DNA from: Bradyrhizobium sp. Rc3b
GTDB taxonomy: Bacteria; Pseudomonadota; Alphaproteobacteria; Rhizobiales; Xanthobacteraceae
Length of the DNA: 64,000 nucleotides
Assembly (NCBI RefSeq): GCF_900114915.1
Contig: NZ_FOUS01000002.1
Span: 558,001 to 622,000, forward strand
Direction: 5' to 3'
A program made the position numbers and the translations under genes. The notes beneath the pieces are model-generated. The model had not been told where the DNA came from. It saw nothing but the letters and a program-made list of their open reading frames with translations, and did not search any database. How positions within the stretch are numbered: position 1 is the stretch's first letter; every line of letters begins with the position of its first letter. Below are positions 8,342 to 17,341 of this stretch, piece by piece.

Positions 8342-9118
8342 GTGACCCTCACTTCTCTCAGAAGCAATGTCCGTCGCCTCTACGAGGGCGCAACGCCGAG
8401 CGGCGTGCGCTTCCGCTACGCGCTGCTCGCCTTCGACATCGTGACGGTGCTGTTCATCATTGCAACCTCGTTCCTGCCTCCCAGTGAGATCGTTGAAACG
8501 CTCGACGTCCTGTTCGGCGTCACGTTACTTGCCGACTTCTCGGCGCGGCTTCTGGTCGATCGGCATCCGTTTCGAAAATTCAGTCAACTCGCGACTTGGG
8601 CTGACATGGTTGCGATCGTGTCGTTCCTGGCACCGCTTGCCGGCGAGGCGGGCGGCTTTTTCCGGATCCTGCGAACGTTGGGCCTGCTTCGCGACTACCA
8701 GATGCTGGTGAGATTGCGCATCGATTCTCCGTTCTTCCGTCGCAACGAAGACGTCATCTTCGCCGTCACGAACCTGGCCGTTTTCATCTTCGTCATGACC
8801 GGGATCGTTTACGAGACTCAGAAGTTTCGCAACGATGAGATCCGGAACTATGCCGATGCCCTGTATTTCACCGTCACGGCGCTGACAACGACCGGCTTTG
8901 GCGACATTACCCTGCCGGGCACGCTCGGTCGTCTCATCACCGTCGTGATCATGATCTTCGGCGTGACGCTGTTCTTCAATCTCGCACGCGCTCTCCTCAG
9001 TCCCCACAAGGTGCGATTTCCGTGCCCGGCTTGCGGGCTCCAGAGGCACGATGCCGACGCCGTGCATTGCAAGGCCTGTGGCGTTGTTCTCAATATTCCC
9101 GACGAAGGCGCCACCTGA
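8342..9118 (+). CDS. Voltage-gated-type potassium channel with C-terminal zinc ribbon
   Basis: About 258 residues from the GTG at 8342; the frame is open further upstream, but that part is Arg/Ser-rich and overlaps the decayed barrel gene, so the true start is uncertain. Six hydrophobic segments are visible, with the pore loop TVTALTTTGFGDITLPG before the last helix; TGFGD is a variant of the TVGYGD filter. The cytoplasmic C-terminus has CPACG...CKACG, a short zinc ribbon. Family: Kch-like ion channels. Gating signal unknown. Confidence 0.8.
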   Translation: MTLTSLRSNVRRLYEGATPSGVRFRYALLAFDIVTVLFIIATSFLPPSEIVETLDVLFGVTLLADFSARLLVDRHPFRKFSQLATWADMVAIVSFLAPLAGEAGGFFRILRTLGLLRDYQMLVRLRIDSPFFRRNEDVIFAVTNLAVFIFVMTGIVYETQKFRNDEIRNYADALYFTVTALTTTGFGDITLPGTLGRLITVVIMIFGVTLFFNLARALLSPHKVRFPCPACGLQRHDADAVHCKACGVVLNIPDEGAT

Positions 9119-9321
9119 ATCCCCGACGGAGGCATCGTGCCGGTGTTTTGCCCGACGGCAGGCAGGTCGAATTGCGGAATCAGTAACTCATTGATCCGAC
9201 AGCGGTCGGCTACTGTGTATGGGGTTGTTTTTCATATTTTGGTTGAGGCGTCCTGCTGCTGACAGCATGTTGGCAGCAGGAGCTGGCTATGCCCCAGCTC
9301 TGACACAACGGGGAGCGGGTC

Positions 9322-9690
9322 ATGCCGATCGAGGCAAGTTGTCATTGCGGTGAGACGGTGTTCGAGGTGACGGAGGTGCCTTCGAGCGTGACGCGCTGCA
9401 CCTGCTCGCTCTGTGCCAAGCGCGGCGCGCTGTGGGCCTATTACACGCCGGCGCAGTTTCGTCTGCTGTCACCGCCGGACAATGTCGCGACCTATCTTTG
9501 GGGTAGCCGCACCGTCAAACATCATTTCTGTGCAAGCTGCGGCTGCGGCACCTATTCGGAGTCGCCGGACTGGTCGACCGGCAAGCCGGATTTCGACAAT
9601 CCCAAGGTCGCGGTGAACGCGCGCCTGTTCGACGATTTCGATCTGGAGGCGGTGCCAGTCAACATGATCGACGGCAAGAACTTGTGGTGA
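9322..9690 (+). CDS. GFA-family (glutathione-dependent formaldehyde-activating-like) protein
   Basis: 122 residues with the family's zinc-binding cysteines: CHCG (residues 7-10), CTCSLC (28-33) and CASCGCG near residue 74. GFA-domain proteins are small zinc proteins; Paracoccus Gfa was linked to S-hydroxymethylglutathione formation, but most members have no proven activity. It stands alone with its own upstream region (9119-9321). Confidence 0.85.
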   Translation: MPIEASCHCGETVFEVTEVPSSVTRCTCSLCAKRGALWAYYTPAQFRLLSPPDNVATYLWGSRTVKHHFCASCGCGTYSESPDWSTGKPDFDNPKVAVNARLFDDFDLEAVPVNMIDGKNLW

Positions 9691-9844
9691 GCATGCATGC
9701 GCGCCGATGTCCGCAGCACGTTCGTGCTCTTGTCGACAGTTCCTACACCATGGGGCTGGATGCGGGGACGGCGCAGCTTCTGCAAAAGGCGGCGTGGGAG
9801 ACGGTGTGGACTATTACGGGCGCTGAACTCGCGTGATCTCGTAG

Positions 9845-9960
9845 GGTGGGCAAAGGCGCACTTGCGCCGTGCCCACCATCTGTCTCCGTAAGCCGGGATT
9901 GCGTGGGCACGCTTCCGCCTTCGCTCGTCGAGCTACGGCGGACAAGTCGCTTTGCCCACC
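9845..9960. repeat. Dispersed intergenic palindromic repeat
   Basis: GGTGGGCAAAGGCG near 9845 is answered by CGCTTTGCCCACC near 9948-9960, with an inner arm GCGCACTTGCGCCGTGCCCACC. The stretch has no coding potential and looks like the 'GTGGGCAAAG...TTTGCCCAC' repeat found in many Bradyrhizobium intergenic regions. It lies just past the xthA stop and could also act as a transcription end. Confidence 0.6.
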
Positions 9961-9967
9961 ATTGAGG

Positions 9968-10738
9968 TTACTTCAACACCACCCATGCCGGCGCGTGATC
10001 GCTGGCGCCATCCTCGCCACGGATCTTCTTGTCGACGCCGGACTTGGCCAGGCGCGGGGCGAGAGCAGGGCTGAGCAGGAGATGATCGAGCCGCAGCCCG
10101 GCATCGCGCGGCCAGCGGTTCCGCTTGTAGTCCCAGAACGTGTAGATGCGCTGGTCCGGATGCAGCTCGCGGATCGCATCGCACCAGCCTTGCTCGACCA
10201 GCGAAGCAAAAGCTGCGCGGCTCTTTGGCTGGATCAGCGCATCCTTGTCCCATGAGCGCGTCGGATAGATGTCGATCTCTGTAGGCGCGACGTTGTAGTC
10301 GCCGGCGAGCACGACCGGCAGATCCTGCTTGATGAAGCTCTTGGCGTGGCGCCTGAGGCGCGCGAACCAGTCCAGCTTGTAGTCGAATTTCGGTCCCGGC
10401 TGCGGATTGCCGTTCGGCAGGTAGATGCTCGTGACGATGATCCCGCGCACGGCGGCTTCGATGTAGCGGGCTTCGAGATCGCTCGGTTTTCCCGGCAGGC
10501 GGTCGCGGGTCAGAATGGGCTCTGCATTGCGGGCGAGGATCGCGACACCATTCCAGGCCTTCTGTCCGCGCCACACCGCGCCATAGCCGGCCTTTTCGAT
10601 CGCGGCCGCCGGAAATTCGCCATCACTTGCCTTCAATTCCTGAAGCGCGACGACATCGGGCTTTGCGGCGCGCAGCCATGCCAACAGATTGGGCAGGCGG
10701 CGGTTGACGTTGTTGATGTTGAATGTCGCGATCTTCAT
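9968..10738 (-). CDS. xthA: Exodeoxyribonuclease III
   Basis: 256 residues, the usual length. EEP-fold motifs are intact: MKIATFNINNVNRR at the N-terminus, the metal-binding Glu in LQELKASDGEFP, GDYNVAPTEID, and the C-terminal catalytic SDHAPAWVVL. Cuts DNA 5' of abasic sites and degrades 3' ends in base-excision repair. Transcribed alone; the next gene (10779) diverges. Confidence 0.93.
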   Translation of the reverse strand: MKIATFNINNVNRRLPNLLAWLRAAKPDVVALQELKASDGEFPAAAIEKAGYGAVWRGQKAWNGVAILARNAEPILTRDRLPGKPSDLEARYIEAAVRGIIVTSIYLPNGNPQPGPKFDYKLDWFARLRRHAKSFIKQDLPVVLAGDYNVAPTEIDIYPTRSWDKDALIQPKSRAAFASLVEQGWCDAIRELHPDQRIYTFWDYKRNRWPRDAGLRLDHLLLSPALAPRLAKSGVDKKIRGEDGASDHAPAWVVLK

Positions 10739-10778
10739 GTAGAGCTACCGGCTCCTGCCTTCCGTACCCGGAGATACA

Positions 10779-11000
10779 ATGTCCAAGTTGAACTTTGCCG
10801 CCATCATCGTCGCCCTCGCGTTCTCCGGGGCCGCGTCGGCACAATCTTCCGACCCGCGCGGCGCGTGCAAGGCAGACTATGACAAATTCTGCGCCGGCAT
10901 CGCGCCGGGTGGAGGGCGCGTCGTCGCCTGCCTCACCGACAAGCACGACCAGCTCAGCGCGACCTGCAAGGCGGCGCTGGACAACAGGAAGAAGAAGTAA
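10779..11000 (+). CDS. Small secreted cysteine-rich-repeat protein
   Basis: 73 residues: a signal peptide ending near ASA (residue about 21), then one Cys-rich repeat with four cysteines (GACKADYDKFC...VACLTDKHDQLSATCKAAL) and a Lys tail. The spacing matches the GLG1/Cys-rich FGFR-type repeat seen in many small rhizobial periplasmic proteins. Function unknown. It is transcribed divergently from xthA. Confidence 0.8.
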   Translation: MSKLNFAAIIVALAFSGAASAQSSDPRGACKADYDKFCAGIAPGGGRVVACLTDKHDQLSATCKAALDNRKKK

Positions 11001-11013
11001 GCGATCCCTTCCG

Positions 11014-11136
11014 TGTCCCGGACGCGCGCAGCGCGAGCCGGGACCTAGAAGGCGACACGGTGCGCTATTGAGAGATGGGCCCCGGCCCAGCAGCATTACG
11101 CCGCAAAGTGCAGCGCACTGCGCCGCGTCCGGGGCA
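11014..11136. repeat. Dispersed intergenic palindromic repeat
   Basis: TGTCCCGGACGCG (11014-11026) pairs with CGCGTCCGGGGCA (11124-11136), with an inner arm near GCGCAGCGCGAGCCGGGACC. It lies between the convergent Cys-rich gene and alr. No reading frame is supported; it resembles the 'tcccggacgcgc' repeat family of Bradyrhizobium. Confidence 0.6.
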
Positions 11137-11143
11137 CGAAAGT

Positions 11144-12427
11144 TCAGCCCGGTAGCGGCGGCGGGGCCGCGGGCTGCTCGATCGGCGGCGGGGAGGGCGG
11201 TTGCTCTGCCGTGCTCGCCGGAGCCGGCTTCACCAGCGGCTCCTCCACATTGCCGCCCTTGTAGAGGCGGGCGTAGCGGTGGCCGAGGCTGGTCAGCACC
11301 TCATAACCGATGGTGCCGAAATGATGCGCGAGCTCGTCAACGGTGATGCCCTCGCCGAGCAGCGTCACCATGTGGCCGCGCCGCGCTGCGTTCGGCGGCA
11401 GATCGGTGATGTCGATCGCGATCAGATCCATGGAGACGCGGCCGGCGACCGGGCAGCGCTTGCCGGCGACGATAACCTCGGCGCCGCGGGTGCCGTCATT
11501 GGAGCTGGCGGCGCGGAAATAGCCGTCGGCATAACCGACAGCGATGATCGCCAGTTTCGTCGGCCGCCGCGCGGTCCAGGTGCCGCCATAGCCGACGGTC
11601 TCGCCGCGTTCGATGGTGCGGATCTGCACGATGCGCGCCTTGAGGTCGACCACCGGCTGCATCGGATTGTCGGCCTCCGGCGTCGGGTTGACGCCATAGA
11701 GCGCAGCGCCCGGCCGCACCATATCGAACTGGAAGGGCGCGCCGAGGAAGATGCCGGAGGAATTGGCGAGCGCCGCGGGCACGCCGGAGAATTCGCTGGC
11801 GATGCCGCGGAAGGCTGCCAGCTGCTTGGCGTTCACCGGGCTGTTGAGCTGCTCGGCCGAGACCAGATGGCTCATCACCAGCGTGATGCCGTGATCGCCG
11901 GCATTGATGCGGGGGATGATGGCCTGCGCTTCCGATAGCGTCAGGCCAAGCCGGTTCATGCCGGTGTCGATGTGAACCGCCGTGCCCCCGGTCCAGCCGG
12001 TGCGGCGACAGAACACGTCCCATTCGGCGAGCTCGTTGAGATCGCCGATGACCGGACGGCAATTGATCTTGGCGTAGTGCTCGCCGGTGTTCTGGAAATA
12101 GCCGCCGAGCACGTAGATCGTGGGTTCCGGCACGGCTGCGCGCACCTTGCGCGCTTCCTCGATGGTGGCGACGAAAAAGGTCTTGCAGCCGGCCTTGCTC
12201 AGCGCGCGCGCGACCTCGGCGGCGCCGCAGCCATAGGCGTCGGCCTTGATCACCGCCGAGCATTCGGCCGGTACCGCGGTCTTCTCGAGCTTGCGCCAAT
12301 TGGCAATGATGGCGTCGAGATCGACGGTCAGCACGCCGCCATAGGCAGCGAGCGCGGCAGCCTGGTTGGCCTCCGCGGAGAGAAGGCCGGATTGTGAGAT
12401 GGTTTTCGGGTCGGACGCCATTGTCAT
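11144..12427 (-). CDS. alr: Alanine racemase
   Basis: 427 residues. The PLP-binding lysine is in AVIKADAYGCGA, and the second catalytic region with Tyr lies near GYADGYFRAAS; HIDTGMNRLG and MVRPGAALYG are also conserved. Converts L-Ala to D-Ala for peptidoglycan. The last 30 residues (PAPASTAEQPPSPPP...) are a Pro/Ala tail beyond the usual end. It follows dnaB by 40 bp on the same strand, and dnaB-alr-radA proximity is normal for these bacteria. Confidence 0.95.
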   Translation of the reverse strand: MTMASDPKTISQSGLLSAEANQAAALAAYGGVLTVDLDAIIANWRKLEKTAVPAECSAVIKADAYGCGAAEVARALSKAGCKTFFVATIEEARKVRAAVPEPTIYVLGGYFQNTGEHYAKINCRPVIGDLNELAEWDVFCRRTGWTGGTAVHIDTGMNRLGLTLSEAQAIIPRINAGDHGITLVMSHLVSAEQLNSPVNAKQLAAFRGIASEFSGVPAALANSSGIFLGAPFQFDMVRPGAALYGVNPTPEADNPMQPVVDLKARIVQIRTIERGETVGYGGTWTARRPTKLAIIAVGYADGYFRAASSNDGTRGAEVIVAGKRCPVAGRVSMDLIAIDITDLPPNAARRGHMVTLLGEGITVDELAHHFGTIGYEVLTSLGHRYARLYKGGNVEEPLVKPAPASTAEQPPSPPPIEQPAAPPPLPG

Positions 12428-12467
12428 GACGCCGTTTTACGCAAGAGGCAGGTCCTGTTCAAGGAAC

Positions 12468-13976
12468 TCAGTAGTCGTTGCCGCTGCGAACCGGAAGCTG
12501 ACTGTCAGGGGCGAGGTCGCCAAACCGCGTGACCGAGGCTTCGAAGGCCAGGTCGACGGTGCCTGTGGGGCCGTGACGCTGCTTGCCGATGATGACCTCG
12601 GCCTTTCCGTGCGCAAGACTCATGTCAAGCTGCCACTTCTCGTGTTCAGGCGTGCCCGGGCGCGGCTCCTTCATGGCGAGGTAATATTCCTCACGATACA
12701 CGAACAGCACGACGTCGGCGTCCTGCTCGATCGAGCCGGATTCACGAAGGTCCGAGAGCTGCGGCCGCTTGTCGTCGCGGGATTCGACCTGTCGTGAAAG
12801 CTGCGACAGCGCGATGACGGGAACGTTGAGTTCCTTCGCCAGCGCCTTCAGGCTGGTCGTGATCTCCGTGATTTCCTGCACGCGATTATCGCTCCGCTTG
12901 CCCGAGCCCGACAGCAGCTGAATGTAGTCGATCACAAGCAGGTCGAGGCCCTTCTGCCGTTTCAGCCGGCGCGCGCGCGCCATCAGCTGCGCGATCGACA
13001 GGCCGCCGGTCGCGTCGACATAGAACGGCAGCGATTGCAGCTCGATCGAGACCTCCCGGATCTTTTCGAAATCGGCTTCCGAGATGCCGCCGCGGCGGAT
13101 GTGGGAGGAGGGAACGCCGGTGCGCTCGGCCACGATACGGGTCGCGAGCTGGTCGGCCGACATTTCACAGGAGAAGAAGCCGATCACGCCGCCATTGGCG
13201 GCCTTCGTGGTGCCGTCGGCCTGGAGTTCCGGCACATAGGCTTGCGCGACATTGTAGGCGATGTTGGTCGCCAGCGAGGTCTTGCCCATGCCGGGACGGC
13301 CCGCGACGATGATGAGGTCGGAGTGCTGCAGGCCGCCCATCTTGGTGTCGAGGTCGCGCATGCCCGTCGAGATGCCGGACAGCTTGCCGTCGCGCTGGAA
13401 CGCCTTTGCAGCGAGATCGACAGCGACCGCCAGCGCCTGCGAGAATTTCTGGAATCCGCCGTCATAGCGGCCGGATTCGGCGAGTTCGTAGAGACGGCGC
13501 TCGGCGTCCTCGATCTGCGCTCGCGGCGCGAAATCGACCGGGGCGTCATAGGCGACATTGACCATGTCCTCGCCGATGCCGATGAGGTCGCGTCGCAGCG
13601 CAAGGTCATAGATGGTGCGGCCGTAGTCCTGGGCATTGATGATGGTGGTCGCTTCGGCCGCGAGGCGCGCCAGATACTGCCCGATGGTCATACCGCCGAC
13701 ATCGGTGTCGGCGGGCAGGAACGTCTTCAGCGTCACGGGCGTGGCGATCTTGCCCATCCGGATCAGGCTGCCGGCAGTCTCGTAGATGGTCTGGTGCAGC
13801 GGCTCGAAATAATGCTTCGGCTCGAGGAAGTCGGAGACACGGTAGAACGCATCGTTGTTGACCAGGATTGCGCCCAGCAGGCTCTGTTCCGCTTCGATAT
13901 TATGCGGCGCGCTCCGATAGGCGGGAGTTCCGGGCTCGTGTGCGAGTTTGAGGACGTTCGAATCAGTCAGGGCCAT
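12468..13976 (-). CDS. dnaB: Replicative DNA helicase DnaB
   Basis: 502 residues with an N-terminal collar domain (PHNIEAEQSLLGAIL) and a RecA-like motor: Walker A GRPGMGKTS, Walker B LLVIDYIQLL, and DKRPQLSDLRESGSIEQDAD. Full length. Unwinds DNA at the replication fork. Coding is unbroken and there is no intein. Confidence 0.97.
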   Translation of the reverse strand: MALTDSNVLKLAHEPGTPAYRSAPHNIEAEQSLLGAILVNNDAFYRVSDFLEPKHYFEPLHQTIYETAGSLIRMGKIATPVTLKTFLPADTDVGGMTIGQYLARLAAEATTIINAQDYGRTIYDLALRRDLIGIGEDMVNVAYDAPVDFAPRAQIEDAERRLYELAESGRYDGGFQKFSQALAVAVDLAAKAFQRDGKLSGISTGMRDLDTKMGGLQHSDLIIVAGRPGMGKTSLATNIAYNVAQAYVPELQADGTTKAANGGVIGFFSCEMSADQLATRIVAERTGVPSSHIRRGGISEADFEKIREVSIELQSLPFYVDATGGLSIAQLMARARRLKRQKGLDLLVIDYIQLLSGSGKRSDNRVQEITEITTSLKALAKELNVPVIALSQLSRQVESRDDKRPQLSDLRESGSIEQDADVVLFVYREEYYLAMKEPRPGTPEHEKWQLDMSLAHGKAEVIIGKQRHGPTGTVDLAFEASVTRFGDLAPDSQLPVRSGNDY

Positions 13977-14284
13977 GGTCGGACGTGCTTAGCAATTTTC
14001 TTGGGCGGATGCGGGGCCGGGATAAAGCGCCGCCTCGGTGCAAAGCGGAAGCGAAAGCTGACCGCTATCAACCGCTCAGTTAAAATGGTGGATGATTAGC
14101 GCTCGCAGCACGCGTCGCGCTTGACGGATTTTTGCGGAACTCGTCCCGGCCTGGAAAGCGGCCGCGCCCGCACCATGGAAAAATCCTGAAACCATGAACC
14201 TTATGGCATGAACCTGATGGATGGGCGCGCAGACGAATCCGGAGGCGCGCGAAATGACGCACGCTGGCGGCCTTGGGCTCGCCT
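13977..14284. other. Intergenic stretch upstream of dnaB
   Basis: About 300 bp without a supported gene; it should hold the dnaB promoter. The only structure noted is an imperfect tandem 14-mer, CATGAACCTTATGG (14193-14206) then CATGAACCTGATGG (14207-14220). Confidence 0.5.
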
Positions 14285-14404
14285 TCAGACCAGCAGGAGG
14301 TAGACCAGCGCAACCAGAGCCGCCCCGACGCCGGTAACGATCAGGGCGTAATCGGTGCGGAGGTCGTCCTGCACGTCGAATGAGGTTTGGGTCTCTTTGC
14401 TCAT
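14285..14404 (-). CDS. 39-residue single-span membrane protein
   Basis: Begins ATG AGC AAA GAG ACC at 14404; the translation starts MSKETQTSFDVQDDLRTDYA and ends in a hydrophobic helix rich in Ala, Leu and Val with a TGA stop. A soluble acidic head followed by one transmembrane segment is typical of small membrane peptides. A perfect CRP-type site lies 34 bp upstream. No family recognised; it is supported by composition and the regulatory site only. Confidence 0.5.
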   Translation of the reverse strand: MSKETQTSFDVQDDLRTDYALIVTGVGAALVALVYLLLV

Positions 14405-14773
14405 GGCGACGGTCTAGGCCAGGCCCGACCAGACTTATGTGAATTGGATCACATCTCCCCGGAATCTTTCGGGGGTAAGACGGGAACAGGCAGGCGGGGA
14501 GGGAATTGTCTCCCGCGATCCGTCAACAGGGAACGAGGCAGGCGATGCGGCCAGAACGGCAGCACCAGATTTGGCGGAGCGAGGCAGGTAGCCGGCTTTG
14601 GCTCTCAGGGCTGATTGCGGCCATGGAGCACGCGGAACGGCCGGAAATACGTCGCCAGCCGGTCGCCCCGGAAATCCTGGTCGCGCTGAGGGCGCAACTG
14701 GCGTTAACGGCCAGTTTCCGCTCCTCCCAAATTTCGACCCTGCGTCACTAGGATCTATTCACCAGACTAGGAT
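14405..14773. other. Intergenic region with one weak plus-strand frame
   Basis: Apart from the CRP-type site, a frame from 14545 to 14751 (68 codons, MRPERQHQIWRSEAGSRLW...) follows GAGGCAGGCG and could be a small gene. Composition does not decide it, so it is not called. The end of the region enters a 19-bp tandem duplication. Confidence 0.35.
14438..14453. promoter_or_regulatory. CRP/FNR-superfamily binding site
   Basis: TGTGA-ATTGGA-TCACA is a perfect match to the CRP half-site consensus with a 6-bp spacer. It stands upstream of the small membrane protein (start 14404, minus) and faces the weakly supported frame beginning near 14545 on the plus strand. Confidence 0.6.
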
Positions 14774-14784
14774 CTATTCACCAG
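14747..14784. repeat. Perfect 19-bp tandem duplication at the end of cfa
   Basis: ACTAGGATCTATTCACCAG occurs at 14747-14765 and again, with no gap, at 14766-14784. The second copy contains the cfa stop codon, so the first is a duplicate of the gene's last bases. Confidence 0.9.
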
Positions 14785-16030
14785 CCAATTTCAGCCTGGG
14801 CTTGCTCGTGCGTTCGCGAGCTCGCAGCCGGGCTTCTTCACGCGGCATGTAGTCGCGGGTCATCGGCACCACGCCCTGGCGCCGGGTGAGCTGGATCTGG
14901 AAGTTCATCATGGCCTGCTTGCGGAACGTCATCTCGCAGGCCGCCAGATAGAATTCCCACATCAGTGCGAAGCGCTCGTCGTAGAGCTGCACGGCCTCCT
15001 CGCGCCGCGCCATGAAACGTTCCCGCCAGGCCTTCAGCGTTTCCGCGTAATGCAGGCGCAGGATCTCGATATCGCAGACCAGGAGGCCGGCGCGCTCGAT
15101 CGCCGGCAGCACCTCCGACAGCGCCGGGATGTAGCCGCCGGGGAAGATGTATTTGGCGATCCAGGGATTGGTCGAGTCCGGGCCCTGCGAACGGCCGATC
15201 GCGTGTAGCAGCATGATGCCGTTTTCGCTCAACAGCTCGGCGCAGCGTTGGAAGTAGGTGTCGTAGAAGCGGGCGCCGACATGCTCGAGCATGCCGACCG
15301 AGACGATGCGGTCGAACGGGCCTTCGACGTCGCGATAGTCCTGGAGCAGGAATCTGGCCGAGCCGGTCAGGCGCTTTTCGGCCGCGCGCGCGTTGGCGAG
15401 CTGCAACTGCTCGCTCGACAGCGTCACGCCGGTGACGTCGGCGCCGGCGATCTCGGCGAGATAGAGCCCGAGCCCGCCCCAGCCCGAGCCGATGTCGAGG
15501 ACGCGCTGGCCGGGCCTGACCAGCAGCTTTGCGGCGATGTGCCGTTTCTTGGCGAGCTGCGCGTCGTCGAGCGTCGCGTCCTGCGTCTCGAAATAGGCGC
15601 AGCTATATTGCTTGTCAGCGTCCAGGAAGAGCGAATAGAGCCGGGCATCGAGATCATAATGATGCGCGACGTTGTGGCGGGAGCGCGAGCGCGGATTGAA
15701 TTGCTTCAGATGCCGCGTCAGATAGCGCAGGCGCCACCAGGGTTTTGCCCACTGCGGCAATAGGTCGGGTTGATCGAGCAGGATCGCGAGGGCATCAGCT
15801 ATGGTGCCGCGCTCGACGACGAACTCGCCGTCCATATAGGCCTCGCCAAGCCCGAGCTCGGGATTAACGAGGATCTTCCGCTCCGCCTCCGCGGTGACGA
15901 AGCGCACCGCGACCGGCTCGCCAGTGGCGTCGCCGACGGTGAACTTCGATCCGCGCGAGCCGGTCACCGTCATCGTGCCGCGGCGGATGAATTGAGACAG
16001 AAATCTACGCAACAAGAGGTCCATCGACAC
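14774..16030 (-). CDS. cfa: Cyclopropane-fatty-acyl-phospholipid synthase
   Basis: 418 residues. SAM-binding motif VLDIGSGWGGLGLYLAE, followed by VTLSSEQ, GMLEHVG and the Cfa-specific WIAKYIFPGGYIPALSE with the bicarbonate/active-site region. Adds a methylene group from SAM to unsaturated acyl chains of membrane lipids in stationary phase or stress. Length is normal. The N-terminal about 100 residues are the lipid-binding extension seen in alphaproteobacterial members. Confidence 0.93.
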   Translation of the reverse strand: MSMDLLLRRFLSQFIRRGTMTVTGSRGSKFTVGDATGEPVAVRFVTAEAERKILVNPELGLGEAYMDGEFVVERGTIADALAILLDQPDLLPQWAKPWWRLRYLTRHLKQFNPRSRSRHNVAHHYDLDARLYSLFLDADKQYSCAYFETQDATLDDAQLAKKRHIAAKLLVRPGQRVLDIGSGWGGLGLYLAEIAGADVTGVTLSSEQLQLANARAAEKRLTGSARFLLQDYRDVEGPFDRIVSVGMLEHVGARFYDTYFQRCAELLSENGIMLLHAIGRSQGPDSTNPWIAKYIFPGGYIPALSEVLPAIERAGLLVCDIEILRLHYAETLKAWRERFMARREEAVQLYDERFALMWEFYLAACEMTFRKQAMMNFQIQLTRRQGVVPMTRDYMPREEARLRARERTSKPRLKLAGE

Positions 16031-16287
16031 CTTCCTCTCGAGCGAACCCGAAGGGATGCGACTAACCCGGCCTTCACTTCTGACGCCCAGGTGACGCGGC
16101 GGTTCCTATGCGCTTGCATCCAAATTTGGGGAGGCAGGATCGGCTACGCTAATGCGCTGAGTTCACAGCCGATATTCGCAAACCGCTTAATCACATCCTT
16201 GCGCGTGGTGCCTGCTTCCATTCGTGGCTCAATCGGATAAAAGGTGACCGCGCCGCGCCGGACGCCGGCTGCACCTCTCGGAATTCA

Positions 16288-17274
16288 ATGGAGATGATGG
16301 GAATGTCGAGCCGAGCGCTCAGCCTCGCGACGGTATTGCTTCTGATCGGCTTCGGCGCGGCCGATGCCGTTTTTGCGCAGGTGACCAATCTCGAGGCCGG
16401 CAAAACCCCGTCCCAGCTGTTCGCGCAGACCTGCAATGCGTGCCACAAGAGCCCGCGCGGACTTCTGAAGTCCGTCGCGCCGGGCTCGCTGCCGGGCTTC
16501 CTGCGCCAGCACTACACCACGAGCTCGGACATGGCGGGCATCCTCGCCTCCTATCTCGTCTCCAACGGTGCCACCGACACCCGCTACCAGGCCAAGGACG
16601 GCAAGAAGGACGGTGCCAGGGAGAAGGACGCGAGCACCAATCCCGAGCATCAGGGCCGCCGCCCGCGCGCCCAGGACGCGGCCAGGCCGGACGGCGAGGC
16701 TGTTGCTCCCGCAGCCGAGGGTGCGCGCCAGAAGCGCGCTGCGCGGCCGGCCGAGGAGGGCACGAAGCCCGAGGGACAAGCTGCGCCCGAGGGACGCAAG
16801 AGCAAGCGCCGCGCCAAGCCCGGCACCGAGGAGGCGCCGAAGATCGATGCCGCCGCGCCAGCCACTGACGAGAAGAAGAGCGAGCCCAAGCCTGAATCCA
16901 AGTCCGAATCCAAGCCTGAGTCCAAGCCCGACGCGGCGAAGGTCGAGCCCGGTCGCGACGAGGCCAAGCCCGACAGCGGCAAGGCATCCGAGAAGCCCGT
17001 TGAGACGAGGCCCGATAGCGCCAGGGTCGAGCCCCGCGGCAGTGACGCTCCGGCGCTGCGGCCCGATCCGGTCCCGGCGGTAACGCCGGCTGCAAAGCCT
17101 GCCGAGCCAGCCGCACCCAAGCCGGCGGAAGAGGCTGCTCCCAAGCCGGCCGCGCCTGCGGCCAGCTCCGAACCGGCGGCCAAGCCGCAGCCCGCACCGC
17201 CCGCGACCGCTGCAGCCCCACCTGCTGCGCCGGCCGAGCAGTCCGGTCCGCCAACGCCGCCTATCTCGCGCTAA
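16288..17274 (+). CDS. Exported protein with CxxCH motif and long Pro/Ala/Lys-rich tail
   Basis: 328 residues. A signal peptide ends near FAQ (about residue 31). The next 80 residues hold CNACHKSPRG, one c-type haem-attachment motif, and end with MAGILASYL. From about residue 110 to the end the sequence is low-complexity, with repeated KPESKSESKPESKP-like runs and later AAPKPAEEAAPKP. The head could be a small cytochrome c-like module; no distal Met ligand pattern was confirmed. Start may also be the in-frame ATG at 16303. Confidence 0.7.
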   Translation: MEMMGMSSRALSLATVLLLIGFGAADAVFAQVTNLEAGKTPSQLFAQTCNACHKSPRGLLKSVAPGSLPGFLRQHYTTSSDMAGILASYLVSNGATDTRYQAKDGKKDGAREKDASTNPEHQGRRPRAQDAARPDGEAVAPAAEGARQKRAARPAEEGTKPEGQAAPEGRKSKRRAKPGTEEAPKIDAAAPATDEKKSEPKPESKSESKPESKPDAAKVEPGRDEAKPDSGKASEKPVETRPDSARVEPRGSDAPALRPDPVPAVTPAAKPAEPAAPKPAEEAAPKPAAPAASSEPAAKPQPAPPATAAAPPAAPAEQSGPPTPPISR

Positions 17275-17295
17275 GCCAGCTATTTTTTGATCGAC

Positions 17296-17328
17296 ATGCG
17301 GAGGCCGCCTTCATCGCGGCCTCCGCAT
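17296..17328 (+). terminator. Strong hairpin after the CxxCH protein
   Basis: ATGCGGAGGCCGC (17296-17308) and GCGGCCTCCGCAT (17316-17328) are a perfect 13-bp inverted repeat with a 7-bp loop. There is no T-run, so Rho-independent action is uncertain. Confidence 0.55.
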
Positions 17329-17341
17329 TGTTGACCACGCC

